A DNA stretch of 10,631 nt from Bacteroidota bacterium (GTDB lineage: Bacteria > Bacteroidota > Bacteroidia > Bacteroidales > B39-G9), in contig QMPG01000079.1 in assembly GCA_003648455.1 (NCBI GenBank), forward strand, positions 1 to 10,631. Direction: 5' to 3'. Both the position numbers and the translations under genes were made by a program. Shown in pieces: positions 6,846 through 10,631 of the stretch (positions within the stretch are counted from its first letter, which is position 1; each line of letters begins with the position of its first letter). A model generated the notes under the pieces. That model did no database searches. It saw only the letters and a program-made list of their open reading frames with translations, and had not been told where the DNA came from.

Positions 6846-6980
6846 TTAGTCAAGCCACTTTGAAAGTACAAAAATTCCTACTATTACTATAGCAGTAATC
6901 ATTACAGCGACGGACGGAAACATCCCCGCTATTCCTGCTAAAACGCAGCCAGCTACTAACCAAGCCATTAATTTAACCAT
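6846..6980 (-). CDS. Small two-helix membrane protein (44 aa)
   Basis: This 44-residue ORF overlaps the stop of the metallopeptidase gene by 8 nt and lies 12 nt upstream of the 90-aa gene, filling an otherwise empty 139-nt gap. The sequence is almost wholly hydrophobic: residues 4-19 and 24-39 can each span a membrane, separated by a MFPS turn (20-23), with a KWLD tail. That suggests a helical hairpin in the inner membrane. A VAGC sequence (9-12) resembles a lipobox, but the N-region (MVKLMAW) is too short for a normal lipoprotein signal. The SD is weak (GGA within TGGATTTT), so it is probably translated by coupling to the peptidase gene. A holin-like or membrane-anchor role is possible but unsupported beyond topology. 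Confidence 0.65.
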   Translation of the reverse strand: MVKLMAWLVAGCVLAGIAGMFPSVAVMITAIVIVGIFVLSKWLD

Positions 6981-7911
6981 AAAATCCACTTCCATAATAT
7001 TCATCATCAAAAGCGTCTAATGTGGTGCGTTCATTCTCGACAATACTATTAACTTCCCATTGTATGCTTCGCAAGCATTCATCACAAACTGTTATTCCAA
7101 AAACGGTTTCTAATACGTGAGTTTTATAACTATCTCTGTTGCATAAATCACAAGTTTTATCACTCAAAGCTTTTGAATAATTAACGTAATTTGACTTGTT
7201 TGGTGCATCGAAAAAATCTATTACATTTTTAATTATATTATGAACAAAATCTACACTCTTTTGTAAGTCATTTAAGCTTACATACTCATCCACGGTATGT
7301 GCATTGTAATAACCAACACTGATATTTGCACAACTAATATAGTCGGATATAATATCTGCGTCAGACCAAGTTCCAATTGCTTTCGTGTAACCAAAAACTC
7401 CTCCGATTTCGAGTAAAACATTTTCAAACTCCTCTATTCCATATTCATTTTTCGTACAAATGACATCAGTATTTCCTTTTCTATCAAGAACTAATCCATA
7501 AGGAATATTATCAAATCTGTTACTTAAAGTAAATTGATTTATTCCTTGTCCTCCAGTTTCTTCTTGAACTGAAAACACAAAATTAAACTCATCACCTTGT
7601 GAAAGAAGATATAAGATGATATAAACTCCACATTTATCATCACCACCAATTATTCCATTTCCTTTTATATAACCTTCTTTCATTCTTATGAAATCAGCCA
7701 TCTTCACATCATCTTTTTCTTGTACTGTATCAAGATGTGCTGATAACAATGGTTTTCCTGATTGACTTATATTAAAAATATTTCCAATACTATCAACTTC
7801 ATATTCAATACCTATTGCGTCTAATTCTTTACAAACTAAACTAATCATATCATCTTCACATCCACTTTGAGACGGAAGTTTAAATAATCTCATAAGTAAT
7901 TTATTGTCCAC
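6973..7911 (-). CDS. Compact M20-type zinc metallopeptidase with C-terminal zinc ribbon
   Basis: The 312-residue product carries the metal-site motifs of the M20/M28 (clan MH) di-zinc peptidases in order: SAHLDTV (H59, D61), GGDDKCG (bridging D91), QEETGG (general base E117, ligand E118), LDRKG (D143) and NAHTVDEYV (H205). GTWSDADII (180-188) matches the conserved SDA/TDA segment. Family members cleave short peptides or acyl-amino acid bonds; the substrate here is unknown. Only 61 residues lie between D143 and H205, so the dimerisation (lid) domain typical of M20 enzymes is absent. Residues 254-279 add a CDLC...CDEC zinc ribbon like that of the flanking proteins, which is not part of the usual family. 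The GTG start is supported by AAGGGG 6 nt upstream and overlaps the previous gene by 11 nt. The protein has no signal peptide and should act in the cytoplasm. Confidence 0.88.
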   Translation of the reverse strand: MDNKLLMRLFKLPSQSGCEDDMISLVCKELDAIGIEYEVDSIGNIFNISQSGKPLLSAHLDTVQEKDDVKMADFIRMKEGYIKGNGIIGGDDKCGVYIILYLLSQGDEFNFVFSVQEETGGQGINQFTLSNRFDNIPYGLVLDRKGNTDVICTKNEYGIEEFENVLLEIGGVFGYTKAIGTWSDADIISDYISCANISVGYYNAHTVDEYVSLNDLQKSVDFVHNIIKNVIDFFDAPNKSNYVNYSKALSDKTCDLCNRDSYKTHVLETVFGITVCDECLRSIQWEVNSIVENERTTLDAFDDEYYGSGFYG

Positions 7912-9382
7912 TTGCTACCCCTTGTTTGACACAATAAGAACAAACACCTTCATCATTTAAGTCGTCAGTCTTTACGAAATCACCACATTCCTTGCATTCG
8001 GTATATTTTTCTAAACAAGAAGGACAAATAGGTTCATCGTTAGCGTTTAAAACTGCCTCTTCACGTAATACTGCTTGACTACAATCTTCACAATAAACAG
8101 CTATATCATCAAAACAACTTTCACAAACATATTCACCATCAATTTGTCTCATATCTTCATTGTCATATGTTTCATTACAACTTTCACAATAAGAATAATT
8201 TTCAGAAAAACAATAAGAACAAAGCACTTCTCCATTAGGCGCAAAGTAAGCATCATCTTCGTCTAATCTTTCATTACACACTTCACAAACATGAGCATCT
8301 TCATTGTAATTAGAAATATCTTCGTTTAAATGTATTAAATTACTTAATCCTTCTGTATAATAATAAGGAGAACCATCTGAAATATAACCAGAAGATTCAA
8401 TTATTGAACTTCCACTGCTGCCACCTTCAAGATAATATTCATCACTGCTTTCTGAAAAAAATGAACTGTCTTGATAAATAAACGCACTTTGATTCAAAGT
8501 GTTTCTAATAATGGTAAGAGGATATTTTGAAATCCAACCTGCATCCTCTTCATGCAAAAAGCGCAAATCTTTAAATACTCTTTGAAGTATATTTCCCTCA
8601 AGTAATTCAATAGGATAAGACAATACAGGATGAATTATATCAGAGTCATCTGTGAGTATTCCCCACGTTCTAGCAGTGACACTATCTACTTTAATCCCAT
8701 TATATTCTTTCTTTTTTCCGTTTGTAATATAGAACATCATTCTATTTGGATCACCAATTAATCCAGGCAACCCAGACCAAAAACAATCTTCATATTCACT
8801 TTCAAGATTTAAACAAGATTCCCAACTCTCTGAAGTTGAACATAGGAACCAATCTGCGTAATTAAGACTAAGGACGATTGTCATGTCTTTATTAGGTATT
8901 TTTTTTGTTCCAATTTCATTTACAACTTCAGTAAAAGCTTCGTCAAAGATATCTTCTTTTTTTCTTTCATCAAAGTAAGAATTAGTATGATTATAAACAA
9001 ATTGACTAAGAGCTCTTTCATTTTCTTTATAGTATTTCTTTACAGCTTTAAAAAGTTTCAACTTGTTTTTGTGATAGTCAATACTATTTTCTTTATAGTT
9101 TTTGTATTGAATGTTAAAATCACTATTCGCAAATAAATAATTAAATTTTTTCTTGAAAAGTTCCCAACCTTCGTCAATTGCTGGATACATATCTCTGCTA
9201 ATCGGTATAGAATATCTCAGATCTTTTCCGAGAAGTTCTTTAAAGATAGGATCAATAATTCTCTCGTTATTTTTATTCCATAACAGTTTATGGAAGTCTT
9301 CATAACCTTTGTAACCTAGGTTGAAATGATTTTTAACTAATCCATCAATAATCGTATAGTTATTAATATCTGTCTCTGTCAT
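7901..9382 (-). CDS. Unknown phage protein with W-x-S-C core and four tandem zinc ribbons
   Basis: The 493-residue protein is paralogous to the 421-aa protein at 6284-5019. Matching segments are GWE.FKK (72-78), ADWF.CST.E.W.SCLN.ESEY (176-197), PGLI.DPNR (206-214), YIT.G, RTW (238-240) and WISK.PL (283-289). Residues 305-345 form a Ser/Glu/Tyr-rich linker. The C-terminus has eight CxxC motifs (366, 388, 399, 420, 431, 453, 463 and 481). They pair into four CxxC-(about 18)-CxxC zinc ribbons, a LIM-like or RING-like tandem that usually mediates protein or nucleic acid binding. The gene starts within the previous stop (ATGA, 9382-9379) and its 3' end overlaps the peptidase gene, so three genes are coupled. 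The core family is not recognised. A nucleotidyltransferase, nuclease or PcfJ-like plasmid protein cannot be told apart from this sequence alone. Confidence 0.9.
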   Translation of the reverse strand: MTETDINNYTIIDGLVKNHFNLGYKGYEDFHKLLWNKNNERIIDPIFKELLGKDLRYSIPISRDMYPAIDEGWELFKKKFNYLFANSDFNIQYKNYKENSIDYHKNKLKLFKAVKKYYKENERALSQFVYNHTNSYFDERKKEDIFDEAFTEVVNEIGTKKIPNKDMTIVLSLNYADWFLCSTSESWESCLNLESEYEDCFWSGLPGLIGDPNRMMFYITNGKKKEYNGIKVDSVTARTWGILTDDSDIIHPVLSYPIELLEGNILQRVFKDLRFLHEEDAGWISKYPLTIIRNTLNQSAFIYQDSSFFSESSDEYYLEGGSSGSSIIESSGYISDGSPYYYTEGLSNLIHLNEDISNYNEDAHVCEVCNERLDEDDAYFAPNGEVLCSYCFSENYSYCESCNETYDNEDMRQIDGEYVCESCFDDIAVYCEDCSQAVLREEAVLNANDEPICPSCLEKYTECKECGDFVKTDDLNDEGVCSYCVKQGVASGQ

Positions 9383-9927
9383 TTCTCTTTTATCTCCCTT
9401 ATTCTTTTAAATAACCTTATTTCTTCTGGTAACTCTAAATCATATCTAATCAAGATATCTTTTAAAGGTCCAACATATTCATCATACTCACCAAAATAAA
9501 TTACTTCTTCATATTCCAGATTAACAGCAGAACATATCTTCATTACATCTTCATAATCAAAGAAAGTTCCGTTTGCGTTTATATCATAAACTACAAGCTT
9601 ATTGTCTTTGTGGAGATTGAAATAAATATAATAATCTAAGCCAAAAATAGTTTTTATCTCATCAAGTTTTTCTTTATTGAATGTTAGGTTGTGATTATTT
9701 AGGTTTTTATAATCTTCTGTATAATCTATTTTACCATTGTGATGATAAAAGGCAATTCTTTTCTTGACGTTTTCATCTTTTGTGATGATAATTTTGCGAA
9801 ACTCAAACTCCATCACAAAAATTTCTTTAAGGATTTTACTTGATACAAACGCAAGTGGTTTTGGCTTCTTTGGCTTCTTTGGCTTCTTATGCAGGACTGC
9901 ATTTTTAAGCGGCTTTGTTTCTTTCAT
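9379..9927 (-). CDS. Protein resembling the C-terminal half of an RNA ligase domain; catalytic lysine motif absent
   Basis: The product is 182 residues. The N-terminus is a basic KKPKKPKKPK stretch (14-23) made by a 9-bp DNA repeat. Residues 107-160 (LVVYDINANG-TFFDYEDVMKICSAVNLEYEEVIYFGEY) resemble the FDI-x-x-x-G-x-[YF]-x-x-x-[DE]-[ED]-hydrophobic part around motif IIIa of RNA ligases, followed by the helix and the strand that leads to a Gly-Glu. The KxDG nucleotidyl-attachment motif is missing, and there is no room for it. If related, the protein is a truncated or repurposed ligase-like domain and not an active ligase. Resemblance is by eye and could be chance. The start has an unusually strong SD (GGGGGAGAGGGG, 9942-9931). 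The gene overlaps the 493-aa gene by 4 nt. Confidence 0.8.
   Translation of the reverse strand: MKETKPLKNAVLHKKPKKPKKPKPLAFVSSKILKEIFVMEFEFRKIIITKDENVKKRIAFYHHNGKIDYTEDYKNLNNHNLTFNKEKLDEIKTIFGLDYYIYFNLHKDNKLVVYDINANGTFFDYEDVMKICSAVNLEYEEVIYFGEYDEYVGPLKDILIRYDLELPEEIRLFKRIREIKEK
9863..9889 (-). repeat. 9-bp tandem repeat encoding Lys-Pro-Lys
   Basis: Three units of GGCTTCTTT (+ strand) run from 9863, the last with one mismatch. They encode the basic KPK series at residues 13-22 of the 182-aa protein. It is a likely slippage tract; on the coding strand it is AAAGAAGCC. Confidence 0.85.
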
Positions 9928-10032
9928 TTTCCCCTCTCCCCCATAAACAAAAAAAGTGTAGCAAAATAATGATGGTTCTCAAGTTTGAAGGGGGATAAAC
10001 AAACTAAACTAAGGAACAATCGCAGCTACACT
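9928..10032 (-). promoter_or_regulatory. Structured mRNA leader with a CCCCC loop facing the downstream SD
   Basis: In the 129-nt gap between two minus-strand genes I see an 8-bp outer stem, AGTGTAGC (10032-10025) with GCTACACT (9962-9955). Six more T residues follow on the minus strand. Nested inside is a 6-bp hairpin, AGTTTG (10005-10000) with CAAACT (9987-9982), whose 12-nt loop TTTATCCCCCTT (9999-9988) can pair TCCCCC with GGGGGA (9942-9937) of the SD for the 182-aa gene. The outer stem plus T tract could end or attenuate transcription. The loop-SD pairing could block translation. Both are predictions from base pairing only. The remaining sequence down to 10057 holds no gene and no clear promoter. 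Confidence 0.55.
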
Positions 10033-10056
10033 AAATCTTTCTTTATAATACTATCT

Positions 10057-10221
10057 TTACTTGGCGCCGTATTTATCTTCAGCCCATTCTTGAAGCTCGG
10101 TTACGTCTTCTTTTAATTCTTCTATGTCGTCACTATAAACTCTAACTACATAGTTAAATCCTTTCGTGTTTTTCGTTACTTCAATCTTAAATCTTGAAGC
10201 TACTACTGGTTCATCTGCCAT
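10057..10221 (-). CDS. Small phage protein of unknown function (54 aa)
   Basis: This 54-residue ORF runs from MADEPVVASR to WAEDKYGAK. It is the first gene behind the perfect sigma-70 promoter at 10268-10240, and its ATG follows a good GGAG SD (10230-10227) after a leader of only about 10-15 nt. Residues 8-30 look like two beta strands (ASRFKIEVTKN...GFNYVVRVYS) and residues 31-50 like an acidic helix (DDIEELKEDVTELQEWAEDKYG), a beta-beta-alpha layout common among tiny phage proteins. No function is known to me. It is followed by the structured leader at 10032-9928, which may limit read-through into the rest of the unit. Confidence 0.85.
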   Translation of the reverse strand: MADEPVVASRFKIEVTKNTKGFNYVVRVYSDDIEELKEDVTELQEWAEDKYGAK

Positions 10222-10239
10222 AATTTCTCCTTATACTTA

Positions 10240-10268
10240 ATTATACACAATTATTCTTATTTTGTCAA
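10240..10268 (-). promoter_or_regulatory. Perfect consensus sigma-70 promoter of the long minus-strand unit
   Basis: On the minus strand, TTGACA (10268-10263) is followed by a 17-nt spacer and TATAAT (10245-10240), all twelve consensus bases. Transcription should begin near 10233, just ahead of the SD of the 54-aa gene. A fully consensus host promoter suggests early, host-polymerase-driven expression of the genes at 10221-6380. An inverted repeat covers it. Confidence 0.92.
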
Positions 10269-10287
10269 GAAAAATAATTGTGTATAA
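10241..10287. repeat. 15-bp perfect inverted repeat spanning the promoter
   Basis: The arm TTATACACAATTATT (10241-10255) is the exact reverse complement of AATAATTGTGTATAA (10273-10287), separated by 17 nt. One arm covers the -10 box, the other lies upstream of the -35 box, and the dyad centre falls on the -35 region. Arm centres are 32 bp apart, about three helical turns. It could be a two-site operator. The sequence would also fit AT-rich cruciform structure. Confidence 0.85.
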
Positions 10288-10309
10288 AAAGGACACCATA
10301 ATGGTGTCC
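10285..10309 (-). terminator. Rho-independent terminator of the partial right-edge gene
   Basis: The 7-bp stem GGACACC / GGTGTCC (10291-10297 with 10303-10309) has the 5-nt loop ATAAT and is followed on the minus strand by TTTTT (10290-10286). It sits 24 nt after the stop of the gene at 10631-10334 and just upstream of the promoter at 10268. Confidence 0.85.
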
Positions 10310-10333
10310 TTTAAATTACTCAGATTGTCTTAA

Positions 10334-10631
10334 TTAGAAATCAAATCCATCAAAAGCTCTTCTACACCAAGGAGGAAAACTATCAAAAATTCCATATGTT
10401 ATATCATTATATGTAAGACTAATATCAGAAAAAGCAAATGTATTCCCAGCGTCCATTTCTACAGGTATTACTTCTACTACGTCTAAACTTTCTACTACGT
10501 CTAAACTTTCTATCTCAGATGCTTCCTCAATAGTTGGAAGTTCTACCATATTAGTTCCATCAAGAATTGTTGCTTGATTGCCAACGCCTTCTATATATTC
10601 AACTCCATACTCAAAAACACCGCATTCAATA
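10334..10631 (-). CDS. Partial unknown protein; start lies beyond the right edge
   Basis: The reading frame is open from the window edge to the stop at 10334, giving at least 98 residues. The ATG at 10549 has no clear SD, and the frame stays open and protein-like upstream (about 27 residues starting IECGVFEYGVEYIEG), so the true start is probably outside the window. A tandem SLDVVE-SLDVVE lies in the middle, encoded by an 18-bp direct repeat. The C-terminal part contains FAFSDISLTYNDITYGIFDSF and ends WCRRAFDGFDF. The protein is acidic and I do not recognise it. The terminator at 10309-10285 ends its unit. Confidence 0.7.
   Translation of the reverse strand, partial: IECGVFEYGVEYIEGVGNQATILDGTNMVELPTIEEASEIESLDVVESLDVVEVIPVEMDAGNTFAFSDISLTYNDITYGIFDSFPPWCRRAFDGFDF
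10473..10508 (-). repeat. 18-bp direct repeat, two perfect copies in frame
   Basis: TCTACTACGTCTAAACTT (+ strand) occurs at 10473-10490 and again at 10491-10508, followed by a 4-nt partial copy. It adds one SLDVVE unit to the partial protein without shifting the frame, so it is a recent duplication. Confidence 0.9.

Noticed and set aside
7931..8287. CRISPR-like or DNA-level repeat array
   Set aside because: The CxxC units repeat at protein level only. The DNA between them is diverged and there are no identical repeats with spacers anywhere in the window.
9955..10032. tRNA or tRNA-like RNA, from the 8-bp closing stem and 78-nt length
   Set aside because: I could not fit D, anticodon and T arms. 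The interior holds a single 6-bp hairpin with a C-rich loop and no GTTCRA-type T loop in the right place.
10262..10288. Mirror-image + strand promoter (TTGTCA ... TATAAA) in the inverted repeat
   Set aside because: The spacer is only 15 nt, and any transcript would begin inside the GGACACC hairpin with no + strand gene beyond it. It is a by-product of the dyad symmetry.

Overview
The window looks like part of a lytic, contractile-tailed (myovirus-type) bacteriophage genome. It is strongly AT-rich and tightly packed, with stop/start overlaps, short genes and good Shine-Dalgarno (SD) sites. An unmistakable contractile tail sheath gene sits behind a neck/tail-completion cluster in T4-like order. 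The host cannot be named. The GGAGG-type SD sites and near-consensus sigma-70 promoters show only that the host uses ordinary bacterial signals, and the low GC suggests an AT-rich host.

Left half (1-5020, + strand, late structural genes). A rho-independent terminator at 11-37 ends an upstream unit. Seven + strand genes follow: a 57-aa protein (69-242), a gp14-like neck protein (254-1051), a 291-aa protein with a perfect 39-bp tandem repeat encoding an EF-hand-like Asp-rich motif (1055-1930), an 89-aa protein (1930-2199), a gp15/gp3-like tail completion protein (2199-2810), a GTG-started 50-aa basic protein (2823-2975) and a 652-aa tail sheath (3016-4974). A bidirectional terminator (4990-5020) separates this unit from the convergent minus-strand genes.

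Right half (5019-10631, minus strand, accessory or early-type genes). One unit starts at a perfect TTGACA-17-TATAAT promoter (10268-10240), which is overlaid by a 15-bp inverted repeat. It reads a 54-aa gene, a structured leader, a gene resembling the C-terminal half of an RNA ligase domain, a 493-aa protein with four tandem zinc-ribbon (CxxC) units, an M20-type metallopeptidase with a C-terminal zinc ribbon, a 44-aa two-helix membrane protein, and two acidic small proteins. It ends at a terminator at 6358-6332. A second promoter (6329-6301) drives a single gene, a paralogue of the 493-aa protein with only one zinc ribbon. A further minus-strand gene enters from the right edge (10631-10334) and ends at its own terminator.

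The most interesting part is the minus-strand cassette 5019-9927. Two paralogous proteins share a conserved core I cannot assign (ADWF.CST.E.W.SCLN ... PGLI.DPNR ... RTW). They bracket a compact M20 peptidase, and the same CxxC...CxxC module ends all three proteins. The cassette also has a leader RNA whose hairpin loop carries CCCCC, facing the GGGGG of the downstream SD. The biological role of this set is unknown and I do not claim one.
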